Shown here piece by piece: positions 53,314-63,607 of a stretch of DNA of 64,000 nt. The DNA lies in NCBI GenBank assembly GCA_018828125.1, contig JAHJWB010000017.1, positions 248,001-312,000 on the forward strand, read 5' to 3'. Each line of letters starts with the position of its first letter. The stretch's first letter is position 1. The DNA comes from Gammaproteobacteria bacterium (GTDB taxonomy: Bacteria; Pseudomonadota; Gammaproteobacteria; Burkholderiales; Burkholderiaceae_C). Position numbers and translations under genes: made by a program. Below the pieces are notes generated by a model. That model saw only the letters and a program-made list of their open reading frames with translations, made no database searches and was not told the DNA's origin.

Positions 53314-54042
53314 TTAGTGGCCCTTCGGTGGCTCGGGCAGTGGTGGCGAGGCCATGCCTTCGGCCAGCACAAACGTCAGCGTGGTCACGTAACTGGCTTC
53401 GCCGTATTTTTCGCCCTGGGCTGTGGTGCCTTCGGTCTTGTCGGTGTGTTTCACCTCGGCCACGTACTGGCCCTTCCACGGCGTGACGAAGGTGACAGTG
53501 CCGTCTTCACCAGCTTCGGCCTCGCGTGTCCAGCCGGAGGGGGCGGCCAACTGCACCTTGGCCTTGGGCACGGGCGCGCCCTTGTAGACCACCTTCAGCT
53601 CACCCGGTTTGCCTGTGGGCACCAGGTCCAGCGGGGCGGTGGGCGCCACGGGTTTGGTCAGGCCAGCCACCCAGCGGGCCGACGGCTGCCAGACCATGGC
53701 CGGCAGGTTGCGTTTGCTGCGGTCAATCAAAGGGTAGGCTGGGGCGGCAAACAGCGTGTCGGGCGTTCCGGTGGTGGTGTAGGCGAAGGAGTCCTTGCCG
53801 AGCGTGCCCTCCACGCGTCGCGCGGTGGTGCCGGCCACTTGCTCCAGCACGGGTACGCCCTTGAACTTGTCCAGAGCGCCCGGCGAGCTTTCGCGCAGGT
53901 TTTCATTGAACTCGCCGAAGTGCAGGCGCGCCTGGCCGCCTGTGTTTTCGAGCCAGACCTGGTGGGCGCTGGCGGTGGTGATGGAGGCGCAGGCAATGAG
54001 CGTAGCCAGCACGGCGGTCTTGCGGCATTGGGTCGATGGCAT
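53314..54042 (-). CDS. DUF4198 domain-containing periplasmic protein
   Basis: Signal peptide then ASAHQVWLENTGGQARLHFGEFNENLRESSPGALDKF. Confidence 0.82.
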   Translation of the reverse strand: MPSTQCRKTAVLATLIACASITTASAHQVWLENTGGQARLHFGEFNENLRESSPGALDKFKGVPVLEQVAGTTARRVEGTLGKDSFAYTTTGTPDTLFAAPAYPLIDRSKRNLPAMVWQPSARWVAGLTKPVAPTAPLDLVPTGKPGELKVVYKGAPVPKAKVQLAAPSGWTREAEAGEDGTVTFVTPWKGQYVAEVKHTDKTEGTTAQGEKYGEASYVTTLTFVLAEGMASPPLPEPPKGH

Positions 54043-54129
54043 GGAGATTTTCCTTTCGGTGGTTTCAACAAAATTCAAGGGGCGCGTCGACCCCACACCC
54101 CTGCTTATGCAAGGGTGCTTCACTCATCT

Positions 54130-54180
54130 ATTGATAGCTGCTAGCGCTTGATGGATAAGCGCTGGGTGGCTTTTTGACCT
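54130..54180 (+). repeat. palindromic repeat family 1, copy j
   Basis: attgatagctgctagcgcttgatggataagcgctgggtggctttttgacct. Confidence 0.85.
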
Positions 54181-54249
54181 AAATTGTCCTCGTTCGGTGC
54201 GGTCCACCGACTGCTGGGCGAATCGGTTCGGATCGGTTCGGATCGGCGG

Positions 54250-56511
54250 TTAGAAGTCCACGCTCACACTCAGCGACAGCGTGCGCGGCGCGCCCACCAC
54301 CAGGTAGCCGGAGCCGGGGTAGCCGCCCACCGAGGCCCAGTCATTGCGGTTGGTCAGGTTGTCGATGCGCGCGCGCAGCGTGACGAGCCGGCCTTGCACT
54401 TCGGTCAGGTAACGGGCGCCCACATCCAGCCGGTTCCAGCCGGGCACACGCAGGGTGTTGGTGGCGTTGGCGTAGCTGGCGCCCGTGTGCACCAGGCGGC
54501 CGTCCACAGCCAGGCCGGGCACGCCAGGCACGTCCCATTCGGCGCCCAGGTTGGCTTGCAGCTTGGGCACGCCAATCACGCGCTGGCCGTCGGTGGCGGC
54601 AGAGCCAGTGGTCAATTGCTTGGCATCGAGCCAGGTCAACCCGCCCAGCACGCGCAGGCCCTTGATGGCCTCGCCTTGTACGGCCAGTTCCACGCCCTGG
54701 TGGCGGTCCTTGCCGCCCGTGCTGAAGATGTTGTCGGCTGCGTTCAAGAACGCGCGGGGTTTGGTGGTGGAGAACAGCGCCACGCTGCCGCCCACGCGGC
54801 CCGCCTCAAACTTGATGCCCACTTCCTTTTGCTTGGAGACATACGGCGCCAGCGCCTGGCCCCGGTTGGCGGCAGTGCTGGGCGCGGTCTGGCCCTGGCT
54901 CAGGCCTTCCACATAGTTGGCGTACACCGACAGGCCCTTGTCCAGTTTGTAGACCGCCGCCAGCAGCGGGCTGGTGCGGCTCTGGTCGTAGCGGTCGGTC
55001 TGCACGGCCGTGCCGTAGGCGTAGTTGGCTATCTCCATTTTTTGATGGCGCAGGCCCAGGGTGAACAGCAGGCGGTTGTCCATCAGCGACATCGTGTCGC
55101 CCAGTGCAAAGCTGGTCAGGCGCGTGGTGCCGGTGCGCAGGGGGTTGTTCAGGTCGCCGCCACGGAAGGCGCCCGCACTGAACGCTGGCAATGGAGAGGC
55201 TGCAGGGTTGTAAAGATTGGTGGTTTGCGTATTGGCAAAGTCCATCGCATAAGCGTTCTTCTTTTCAAAGTCGTAGTGCGACGCCACTGCTACCCATTCG
55301 TGCCCGACGCTGCCGGTCTGCAGCTTGCCGCGCAGGCCCAGCTCGCCCGTGTTCACGCTGTCCTTGCGGGTGTTGTCAAAGCGGTAGGTGCTGGCCGCCC
55401 CTGTGCTGCCGTTGGACACCGTCAGGTTTGCCAATGAGTTGGCTTCTTCGCCACGGCGTGCCCCCGCGGCGGCCCAGGCCGTGGTGGTGGGCGACAGGTC
55501 CCACTCGCCGCGCAGCGTGCCGAACAGGTCGCGCTCGTTCGAGTAGCTCCAGGGCTGGGCAAAGTTGGACTGGTTGTCGGGTGCGGTGGGCACGCTGGTC
55601 ACGGTGCTGCCCAGCGTGACGTTGGTGCGGGTGTTGCGCAGTTGGTGGTCTTGCCAGCCAATGTCGCCCGACAGGCGCACGTCGCGGCTGCGCCAGTCCA
55701 GGCCCACGGCCAGCAGGCCGAGTTTGCTGTGCTCGTCATCCACTGCCGTGCCGCCGCTGCGGGCGGCGGCGTTCACGCGGATGCCCGTGTTGCCGTCGGG
55801 CCCGAAACGGCGCGCAATGTCGGCCGCCACCTGCGTCTGGCCGCCGCTGGCCACGCCAAACGTCACGCGGTTCAAAGGTTCGTTGGGAGCCCGTTTGGGC
55901 AGCAGATTGATGCTACCGCCCAGGCCGCCGCCATTGGGGCTGGCGCCATTCAAAAAGGCGGATGCACCGCGCAGCACTTCCACCCGCTCGAACAGCTCGG
56001 TGGCGATGTACTGGCGCGGCAGCAGGCTGTACAGGCCGTTGTAGGCCGTGTCGTCTGAATCGAGGATGAAACCGCGGATGAAGAACGCTTCCTGAAAATT
56101 GCCAAAGCCCCGCGCCACGCGCACCGTGGGGTCGTTCTGCAGCACATCGCCCACGCTGCGGGCGTGGCGGTCTTGAATGAGTTCGTTGGTGTAGCTGGTG
56201 ATGGAAAACGGCGTGTCCATCGCGTCCTTGGTGCCCAAAATGCCCGCCCGGCCCCCGCGCGCCACCTGGCCGCCCGGGTACGCGGGCGACAGGCCCTGCG
56301 CCGACGCGTCAGCGCTGGCGTTGACCGTGACGGTGGACAGGGTCTTGCCTTGTTCGTTTGCCGAAGCTGCGGCGGCTGCGGAGGCTTGTGCCAGTGCTGC
56401 GGGAGCGGCCAGCGTGAACATCACGGCAACTGCGATGGCAGCGGGCGTGGCGGCGAAGTGGGGGCGTGCGGCGCGCAGCGAAGGGCTGCGCTGAAGGGTG
56501 ATGTGGTTCAT
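54250..56511 (-). CDS. TonB-dependent siderophore receptor
   Basis: GTKDAMDTPFSITSYTNELIQDRHARSVGDVLQNDPTVRVARGFGNFQEAFFIRGF ... ends LSLSVSVDF. Confidence 0.93.
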   Translation of the reverse strand: MNHITLQRSPSLRAARPHFAATPAAIAVAVMFTLAAPAALAQASAAAAASANEQGKTLSTVTVNASADASAQGLSPAYPGGQVARGGRAGILGTKDAMDTPFSITSYTNELIQDRHARSVGDVLQNDPTVRVARGFGNFQEAFFIRGFILDSDDTAYNGLYSLLPRQYIATELFERVEVLRGASAFLNGASPNGGGLGGSINLLPKRAPNEPLNRVTFGVASGGQTQVAADIARRFGPDGNTGIRVNAAARSGGTAVDDEHSKLGLLAVGLDWRSRDVRLSGDIGWQDHQLRNTRTNVTLGSTVTSVPTAPDNQSNFAQPWSYSNERDLFGTLRGEWDLSPTTTAWAAAGARRGEEANSLANLTVSNGSTGAASTYRFDNTRKDSVNTGELGLRGKLQTGSVGHEWVAVASHYDFEKKNAYAMDFANTQTTNLYNPAASPLPAFSAGAFRGGDLNNPLRTGTTRLTSFALGDTMSLMDNRLLFTLGLRHQKMEIANYAYGTAVQTDRYDQSRTSPLLAAVYKLDKGLSVYANYVEGLSQGQTAPSTAANRGQALAPYVSKQKEVGIKFEAGRVGGSVALFSTTKPRAFLNAADNIFSTGGKDRHQGVELAVQGEAIKGLRVLGGLTWLDAKQLTTGSAATDGQRVIGVPKLQANLGAEWDVPGVPGLAVDGRLVHTGASYANATNTLRVPGWNRLDVGARYLTEVQGRLVTLRARIDNLTNRNDWASVGGYPGSGYLVVGAPRTLSLSVSVDF

Positions 56512-56525
56512 GGATTTCTTGGGTT

Positions 56526-56771
56526 TCAGTGTTCAACAGAGGCAGGGCGGGGCGCTGCCATGTCCGTGGGTGTTTGTGGGGGTGGGCTTGCAGCGGCCGG
56601 GGGGCGCCAGGAGAACCAGCCCATCACCGCCACCGGAACGCCCAGGCCCAGCCACGACCACCAGTCGCCCCAGGTGTCAGACACGAGTGCGGTGATCAGG
56701 CCGGTGGTGGTCAGCAGCCCCATGGCAATGGGCCATCCCCACAGGGCGATGAATGGGCTGGTGCGCTTCAT
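56526..56771 (-). CDS. small inner-membrane protein coupled to PepSY gene
   Basis: MKRTSPFIALWGWPIAMGLLTTTGLITALVSDTWGDWWSWLGLGVPVAVMGWFSWRPP; 4-nt overlap with the PepSY stop. Confidence 0.7.
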   Translation of the reverse strand: MKRTSPFIALWGWPIAMGLLTTTGLITALVSDTWGDWWSWLGLGVPVAVMGWFSWRPPAAASPPPQTPTDMAAPRPASVEH

Positions 56772-57982
56772 GGCGTGGCCTCCGACCGGGCCATGGCGCC
56801 ACTGGGGTGTGGGGCAACCGGGGCCGCGGTTGGCGGGGCGGCCATGTCTGGGGTGCTTGCGCTGCTGCTGCTGGCATTGCTGCCCTGCACGCCGCGGCGC
56901 AACCACAGATACAGGCCGCTGCCCAGCACGATGATGGTGGCCATGTCCAGCAGCGCCCAGAGGATCTTCATCGGCAAACCCCCGTAGTCGCCAAAGTGCA
57001 GCGGCTGCGACACCAGCAGGGCGGTCAGGTACCACGGCAGCTGCGGCGCTGCGGTGACCTGGGCCGTGCGGGCGTCCACCATCACGGGCTGCAGCAGGCG
57101 CGACGTGAGGGGCTCGTTGCCCTTCAAGAAGAAGGTGTTGTGGTGCGGGCTCGAAAATGCCGTGCCCGGAAACGCAATGAAAGACAGCTTGGTGCCTGGC
57201 GCGTGGGCCTGCGCGGCCTCCATCGCTTGCTGCAGCGGGCCGCGCTCTGCGGCGGGGACGATGGGCTGGCCTTCATAAGGCTTGAGCAGCACCGAGAGCT
57301 GGTCGTACTGCCAGTATTTGATGAGCAGGTCGGCCCACGTGTTGATCATGCCCGTGCCGCCCACCACCAACGCCCACACCAGCGTGACGATGCCCAGCAG
57401 GTTGTGCAGGTCCAGCCATTTCACGCGCGTGGACCGGTCGCGCCGCACATCGCCAAACGCCAGCTTGCGCATGAACGGCGCATACAGCACCACCCCAGTG
57501 ACGATGGCCACCAGCAGCAAGAGGCCCATGAAGCCGAGGAACAGCTTGCCCGGCAGGCCTGCAAACAAGTCCACATGCAGGCGGAACATCACGTACATGA
57601 AGCCTTCGTCCACCGGCCTGCGCGACAGCACTTCGGTGGTGCGTGCATCCACCGCAATCGACTTGAAGTCTTCGGTCGGCGCCGGGGTGGGCGTGAGGGT
57701 GACGAACCAGACGTTGCCATCGTCATCGGACTGCGACGCAAACTGCACCACGCGTTCGGGGTGCAGCGCGTGCGCAGCTGCCAGCACCTGGTCCAGGCTG
57801 GCGCGTGGGGTGTTGGCAGGCATCGCGGGCGCCTCGACCTCGGTGCCCAGCAGGTGGCCGATTTCGTGGTGAAAGATCAGCGGCAGGCCCGTGAGGCACA
57901 GCAGCAGCATGAACACGGTACAGACCAGGCTGGACCACTTGTGGGTCCACGACCAGCGGCGCAGGGTGGAGGGGCTCAGCAT
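56768..57982 (-). CDS. PepSY-associated TM helix domain protein (iron-uptake type)
   Basis: LRRWSWTHKWSSLVCTVFMLLLCLTGLPLIFHHEIGHLLG...FRLHVDLFAGLPGKLFLGFMGLLLLVAIVTGVVLYAPF. Confidence 0.9.
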   Translation of the reverse strand: MLSPSTLRRWSWTHKWSSLVCTVFMLLLCLTGLPLIFHHEIGHLLGTEVEAPAMPANTPRASLDQVLAAAHALHPERVVQFASQSDDDGNVWFVTLTPTPAPTEDFKSIAVDARTTEVLSRRPVDEGFMYVMFRLHVDLFAGLPGKLFLGFMGLLLLVAIVTGVVLYAPFMRKLAFGDVRRDRSTRVKWLDLHNLLGIVTLVWALVVGGTGMINTWADLLIKYWQYDQLSVLLKPYEGQPIVPAAERGPLQQAMEAAQAHAPGTKLSFIAFPGTAFSSPHHNTFFLKGNEPLTSRLLQPVMVDARTAQVTAAPQLPWYLTALLVSQPLHFGDYGGLPMKILWALLDMATIIVLGSGLYLWLRRGVQGSNASSSSASTPDMAAPPTAAPVAPHPSGAMARSEATP

Positions 57983-58194
57983 GGTGTGGTTTGGGGGTTA
58001 AGCGGGCCGCCCTGACGCACACGCACCCGATCACCCTGCTGCGTGAGTACCGCAGTGGCGGCAATGGCGGCAGCAGAGGGTGAGAAAAGAAAGAAGTGGT
58101 TCAAGCCAGACAACCCGAATGCATCTGCGGACGGTGGGTGCTGGCTGCAGCCGAGGGGAACGGCTGTGGCTTGCGGAAACCTAATCTTACAGCG

Positions 58195-58217
58195 TGAATG
58201 GGAATGATTCCTGTTTT
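58195..58217. promoter_or_regulatory. candidate Fur box upstream of PepSY/TonB-receptor operon
   Basis: gtgaatgGGAATgATTCCtgttt; GGAAT-G-ATTCC perfect core as in TGAGAATNATTCTCA-type boxes. Confidence 0.5.
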
Positions 58218-58346
58218 GACTGTTGGTCCGTATCAATTACGCAACCCGACCCAGCCTTGAAATTCTTTAAATGATAAAAATAAATTTGACTGAAATGATA
58301 AATAAGGTAAAAATTCGCCATCTTCTAAAGAACAAGGTGATATTCC

Positions 58347-59972
58347 ATGAGCCGCCAAAGCATGACTGTTCGCACCAAACTAAGCCTGACCTTTGGCTTG
58401 ATGGTCACTCTGATACTTTTGGTGGCGGGTATCGCCATCTATGACCTGACGAAGCAAAAGGACCAGTTCCACGACTTCGTCACGGGCATCAATGCAAGGG
58501 CGTATCTCGCGAAGGATGTGCAGTCGTCGGTCAACCGCCGCGCGATTGCGGCACGCAACCTGGTGCTGGCCACGAAGGAATCAGACCGGGCTGCCGAAAA
58601 ATCGGCAGTAGCAAAGGCGCATGCCGATGTGCAGGAACGGCTGGGCAAGCTCAAGGAGATGGTGGCGATGGGCCATGTGCCTGCCAACGTCAAGGCGCTG
58701 GTGGACGACATGGACAAGATCGAGCACGCATACAGCGCTGTGGCGCTGAAGATCGTGGATCTGGCGCTGGCGGGTCAGCGTGACGAGGCCATGGCCAAGA
58801 TCAACGACGAATGCCGCCCGCTGCTGGCCGCTTTGCTTGCCAAGACCCGGGAGTACCAAGTTGTCACGAACGAGCGTTCTGACCAGCTGATTCAGCAATC
58901 CGAATCGGACATGGCGGCGCAGCGCACCTACATGGTGGTTCTTGCATTGCTTGCGACCCTGGTGGCACTGTTTTCTGGTTTCTTTATCACCCGCAGCTTG
59001 TCCCGTGCACTGGGGGCAGAGCCGGATGTCCTCAGCGATGCTGCGCAGCGGGTGGCCAATGGTGACCTTTCATCGATCTATGGCGCAGACAGTGCCATCA
59101 AAGGAAGTGTTCTGGCGTCACTGACCTTGATGCAGCAGAACCTGTCGGAAATTGTCACGAAAGTGCGTGGCGCATCGGATTCCATCGCCATGGGCACGTC
59201 CGAAATTGCACGTGGAAACATCGATCTGAGCCAGCGCACAGAAGAGCAGGCCAGTGCCCTGCAGCAGACCGCGGCCACCATGGAGCAGTTCAGCACCACG
59301 GTCCGCAACAACGCGGACAACGCCAAGGTGGCAGATCAACTGGCCGTCAGTGCGTCCACAGTAGCGACACAAGGCGGCAATGTGGTGTCACGCGTTGTTG
59401 ACACCATGAAGGACATCAACGAGAGCTCGCGCAAGATCTCCGACATCATCGGTGTCATTGATGGCATTGCCTTTCAGACCAACATTCTGGCGCTGAATGC
59501 GGCGGTAGAAGCAGCCCGTGCAGGTGAACAGGGACGCGGTTTTGCTGTCGTGGCCTCTGAGGTGCGCAATCTTGCCCAGCGCAGTGCGGGTGCAGCCAAG
59601 GAGATCAAGACACTGATCAACGAAAGTGTGGAAAAGGTGGCCATGGGCACCAGTCTGGTGGACCAAGCGGGCCAGACCATGAACGAAGTGGTGGAAGCCA
59701 TCAAGCGCGTGTCCGACATCGTGGCCGAGATCAGTTCTGCAAGCTCGGAGCAAAGTTCAGGTGTATCGCAGATCGGTCAGGCAGTGAACCAGATGGACCA
59801 AGTCACGCAGCAGAACGCAGCCCTGGTCGAGGAAAGCGCCGCCGCCGCACAGAGCCTGGACATGCAGGCCCAGCAATTGACCGTGGCCGTGCAGATTTTC
59901 AAACTGGATAGTTTGAAGGGACCTGCGCTCATTGGTGTCACGCAGCGGCCAAGGCTTGGCTATGCAGCGTGA
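58347..59972 (+). CDS. methyl-accepting chemotaxis protein (4HB-type sensor)
   Basis: Two TM segments, [58 protein letters not shown]. Confidence 0.95.
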   Translation: MSRQSMTVRTKLSLTFGLMVTLILLVAGIAIYDLTKQKDQFHDFVTGINARAYLAKDVQSSVNRRAIAARNLVLATKESDRAAEKSAVAKAHADVQERLGKLKEMVAMGHVPANVKALVDDMDKIEHAYSAVALKIVDLALAGQRDEAMAKINDECRPLLAALLAKTREYQVVTNERSDQLIQQSESDMAAQRTYMVVLALLATLVALFSGFFITRSLSRALGAEPDVLSDAAQRVANGDLSSIYGADSAIKGSVLASLTLMQQNLSEIVTKVRGASDSIAMGTSEIARGNIDLSQRTEEQASALQQTAATMEQFSTTVRNNADNAKVADQLAVSASTVATQGGNVVSRVVDTMKDINESSRKISDIIGVIDGIAFQTNILALNAAVEAARAGEQGRGFAVVASEVRNLAQRSAGAAKEIKTLINESVEKVAMGTSLVDQAGQTMNEVVEAIKRVSDIVAEISSASSEQSSGVSQIGQAVNQMDQVTQQNAALVEESAAAAQSLDMQAQQLTVAVQIFKLDSLKGPALIGVTQRPRLGYAA

Positions 59973-60029
59973 TCAGAGTCGCCCGCTGTCCGCTCCTTCT
60001 CGTGCCCAAGTCCCCCCGATTTCACTGGA

Positions 60030-60635
60030 ATGGCCATGACGCAAGAGTTCACAAAGCTCATCCGGCAAATAAGCGCAAGCCGATTTGACTACCTGTCCAA
60101 AGCAAACAGCCCAGAGGAGCGGACGGGCGCAATGGGCATCGTGACACTGTTCGCGTTGGCGTCGCACACATTGACGACCATGACCGGAACGCTCGCCATA
60201 GTGTCTGTTGATCACTTCGGAGTGAATGGAGGCTGGCACGGCTCGCGCCTGTGCGCCCAGGTCCAGCGGCTCGCAGAGCTGAGCGTTCAGGTCTCCGCAT
60301 CGGTCGAGCGGCTTGTGGGCATGGCGCTGGTGGATCTGCACGCCCTGCACGTCTCCGGCCAGGACGCAGTGGAGCGCGAGAACATTGAGGAGATCATGAC
60401 CACCGGCACGATCTACATCGAGTCGCTGAGCAACGTGTCGGTGGAAACAGCCAATCTGGCGCGCAGACAGGGAATCTGGGGCCGGCGCCCGGCAATGTCG
60501 CAGCCATCACTTCCTTCCGCAGAGTTCAGCCCCGAGTTGGCGCAGGCCGAGGAGTCTGTGCGCCGGCTGATCGGTCAGATCATCGAGCTGGAACTGGGGG
60601 TGGAGCAGTTTGGTGGAAGGTGGGTAATGTCGTGA
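60030..60635 (+). CDS. hypothetical protein adjacent to the chemoreceptor
   Basis: 201-aa ORF, predominantly helical sequence; family not recognised. Confidence 0.6.
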   Translation: MAMTQEFTKLIRQISASRFDYLSKANSPEERTGAMGIVTLFALASHTLTTMTGTLAIVSVDHFGVNGGWHGSRLCAQVQRLAELSVQVSASVERLVGMALVDLHALHVSGQDAVERENIEEIMTTGTIYIESLSNVSVETANLARRQGIWGRRPAMSQPSLPSAEFSPELAQAEESVRRLIGQIIELELGVEQFGGRWVMS

Positions 60636-60778
60636 CGGTGCATGGACAGGCCCACTGAACGCGGTCGACAGAGAATGCATTCAGACCTCCGCCCGCGCCG
60701 TTGCTCCAGCGCCTGATAAAGCGCTCGAGACCGTTTTGATCAGAAATTTTTGAGCCTTAGGCCGCGTGCGCTTAGTGA

Positions 60779-62926
60779 TCAGAAGTGCGTACGCAACGTC
60801 ACCTGCAGCGCTCGTGGCGAACCCGGCAGGATCAGGTTGTCGTTGCTCCCATGGGCCGACACGTAGTACTTGCGGTTGGTGAGGTTCTTGATGTTCACGT
60901 CTACGCCCCACCGGCCAAGCGTGTACTGCAGCGCCGCGTCCAGCGTGGTGTAGCTGGGCAGCGTGACCAGGTTGGTCAATGACGTGAAGCGTGCACCCAC
61001 GTAGTTAACGCCGCCGCCCACGCGCAGGCCGTGGCCCATGTCCTTCATGGCCCACAGGAAGGCCGAGTTGCGTGGCGTGAGGGCGGCCACCTTGCCCTGT
61101 GCCGGGACTGCTACCGTAGGCGATTGCAGCGACCCCGTGGTGGCCAGAGATTTCGTCATGCGGCCATCCAGCCAGGCATAGCCAGCGCTCACATCCCAGC
61201 GACCAGGGAGGCGCCCGTTGGTGGTCAGCTCCAATCCATTGGTGCGCTGTGTGCCCACGTTGATCTGGCGCGAGGGATTGGCTGGGTCGCTGTTCTTGAT
61301 GTTGGTGCGCTCTAAATTGAAGAGAGCCCCGGTGATGCTCATGCGTCCATCCAGCAAGTCCAACTTGAAGCCGATTTCTTTGTTTTGCGTGATTTCGGGT
61401 TCGCTGGCGGTGTTGCTGGCCGACAGCGCAAAGGCTTCGGCAGAAGGCTGGAACGACCTGCTGTACGACACGTAATACGACACGGTGTCGCTAGGTTGCC
61501 AGACCAGACCAGCGCGGGGACTGAACTTCCGATCGGTGCGAGAAAGCGTTGTGAGCTTGCGGTCGTAAGCCGTTTGCTGCTTGAACACGTCGTATCGCGC
61601 GCCCACCAGCGCCTTCCATTGCGGCGCCAGCGTGATCTGGTCTTGCCAATACAGTGCGGCGGTGTCTTGCGTGGTGTGGCTGGGGATGGCGTTGTCGGCG
61701 TTGTAGTTGGCGGCCGGGATGATGGGTGCTGCGGCGATGGGGTTGAAGATGGACACACGGTCCGCACCGCCCGAGACGGATTCGGAGCGCTTTTTCTGTT
61801 GGCCCAGCTCCATGCCCATCAGCCAATCTTGCTTGAGGCCGCCGAGACGGTTGCGCCAAGTGACGTCGGTCTGGTTGAAGACACCTTTTTCGTCGCGCAG
61901 GATAAAGGCCCGCGTGCGGCCCACTGTCATGTTCACCGGGTCGGTGGTGCCGCTGGGCAGCGTGTTGTAGCGGTCCAGCGCGTAGTCGTACAAGCGCGTG
62001 ACGTTGCGCACCGACCACGCAGCGTTGAAGCGGTGGTTCAGCGTGGCTGCGAACGACTGCATCGTGCTGGTGGTGGTGTCATCCTGCGCGGCGTTGCTGG
62101 AGCCGTAGTAGGTGCTTGCGGGCACGTTGACGGGACGGCCATTGAGCGCGGGGATGCCGAAGTCCGTCAGGCGCTTGTCGCGGGCGTAGGTGTATTGCAG
62201 CAGCAGGTCGGTCTGCGCTGCGAGCTTGAGGGCAAGCGAGGGCGCGAAGTTGTGGCGCTTCACGAATTGCTGGTCACGGTAGCTGCCCGAGTCTTCCACG
62301 GCGGCATTGATGCGAAAAGCAGCGGTGTCGCTGATGCCCACATTCACATCGGCTGTGGCGCGGCGGAAATCAAAGCTGCCCAGACCCAGCGTGGCCTCGC
62401 CAGAGGTTTCACCAAACTTCGGCTTCTTGGTGACACGATTGATCAACCCACCCGATGAGCCACGGCCGTACAACACGGCGGCGGGGCCTTTGAGCACCTC
62501 GATGCGTTCGATGTCGGCCAGATCGCGAAAGTACAGTGCGTCATCCCGCACGCCGTCTACAAACTGGTCGGCAATCGCCGTGAAGCCGCGAATCACCACC
62601 TGGTCCCGCTGCCCGTCGCCGTGGCTCATGGCCACGCCGGGCACGTTGCGCAGTGCGTCTTCCATCGAACGGGCGCCTTGGTCGCGTAGCAACTGCGCGG
62701 GCACCACGTTGACGGCCTGCGGCACATCGCGCAAGGGCGCGCTGCCTTTGGTGGCAGCAGTGCTGGCCGCTGGTGAATAACCGTCGTCGTTTGCGCCAGA
62801 CTGCACAGTGACTTCACCGAGTGTCTGCGGCTGGGTGGGCTGCGCCAGTGCAGGGCCACAGAGAGTCGCGAGCAAGGCCGCCATCAGCGGGTTGAGACGG
62901 TGGCGGATGGGAGTGTGAGCGTGCAT
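60779..62926 (-). CDS. TonB-dependent siderophore receptor (FhuE/Fiu-like)
   Basis: MHAHTPIRHRLNPLMAALLATLCGPALAQ signal; DVPQAVNVVPAQLLRDQGARSMEDALRNVPGVAMSHGDGQRDQVVIRGF; ends LQVTLRTHF. Confidence 0.93.
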   Translation of the reverse strand: MHAHTPIRHRLNPLMAALLATLCGPALAQPTQPQTLGEVTVQSGANDDGYSPAASTAATKGSAPLRDVPQAVNVVPAQLLRDQGARSMEDALRNVPGVAMSHGDGQRDQVVIRGFTAIADQFVDGVRDDALYFRDLADIERIEVLKGPAAVLYGRGSSGGLINRVTKKPKFGETSGEATLGLGSFDFRRATADVNVGISDTAAFRINAAVEDSGSYRDQQFVKRHNFAPSLALKLAAQTDLLLQYTYARDKRLTDFGIPALNGRPVNVPASTYYGSSNAAQDDTTTSTMQSFAATLNHRFNAAWSVRNVTRLYDYALDRYNTLPSGTTDPVNMTVGRTRAFILRDEKGVFNQTDVTWRNRLGGLKQDWLMGMELGQQKKRSESVSGGADRVSIFNPIAAAPIIPAANYNADNAIPSHTTQDTAALYWQDQITLAPQWKALVGARYDVFKQQTAYDRKLTTLSRTDRKFSPRAGLVWQPSDTVSYYVSYSRSFQPSAEAFALSASNTASEPEITQNKEIGFKLDLLDGRMSITGALFNLERTNIKNSDPANPSRQINVGTQRTNGLELTTNGRLPGRWDVSAGYAWLDGRMTKSLATTGSLQSPTVAVPAQGKVAALTPRNSAFLWAMKDMGHGLRVGGGVNYVGARFTSLTNLVTLPSYTTLDAALQYTLGRWGVDVNIKNLTNRKYYVSAHGSNDNLILPGSPRALQVTLRTHF

Positions 62927-63404
62927 GATTTTCCTTGGAGTAAGCGCAACGCAGTTGGCAGAAAACCCGTGCAACGCGGTGCCTGGCGCGGGCCAAAAGT
63001 GGCCTGCTGTCTGGGGCGCGGTGTTCGGCGAGAAAACAGTGAAATCAGAGAGGGCGCGCGGTGGCGATGCAGGGCTGTGAGCAGAGCGGGATGGCATTTA
63101 TTGGTCGACGGCGTTGCATGTCATTCGCTCGCTGGCGGCGATTTTGTGAACATCTTTTTGACCACACCCCGCCATCTGAAGGCCACCGGAAGCGGTCAAA
63201 AAGAAGAAAAAAATGAAGGCTGCGAGCTGAAGACACGCAGCCAACGGGCAGTACCGCGCTGGTGCGCGGAGCCGAAGGCGAGGCCCTCTGGCTTGAACGT
63301 TGGCTGGCAGAAGAGAAAAGAGAAAGGAGGCGAAATGGCTCGGATGGCCCGTCGCCCAGTCGTCTCAGTGAGGTGCGCTGCTGGCTGAAACCTCTAGTTT
63401 ATTC

Positions 63405-63430
63405 AATTGCGAACAATTCTCATTGTAATT
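63405..63430. promoter_or_regulatory. candidate Fur box / iron-responsive promoter
   Basis: aattgcgaacaattctcattgtaatt; AT-rich dyad in GC-rich DNA between bfr and a TonB receptor. Confidence 0.4.
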
Positions 63431-63507
63431 TTTTGGCAATCACCAAGGTTTGTGCATTTGCAACAACACCGTCCGCTCAAGAGCGCGCATTCGACGGCAG
63501 ACGGGCA

Positions 63508-63531
63508 TAAAAAAACGGGCCGCAGCCCGTT
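63508..63531 (-). terminator. Rho-independent terminator downstream of bfr
   Basis: - strand: aacgggc-tgcg-gcccgttttttt. Confidence 0.85.
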
Positions 63532-63607
63532 GGTGAAATCTTCCCCGCCGTCTTCAAGGTGCTCAACTCCGCCGAGTCCCTACAAAACGATAAAGGGAGC
63601 GCTGCAG

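Noticed and set aside
54219-54246. Short tandem repeat ggttcggatcggttcggatcgg after a TonB-receptor gene
   Set aside because: Only about 2.5 units of a 10-mer; too short to support a function.
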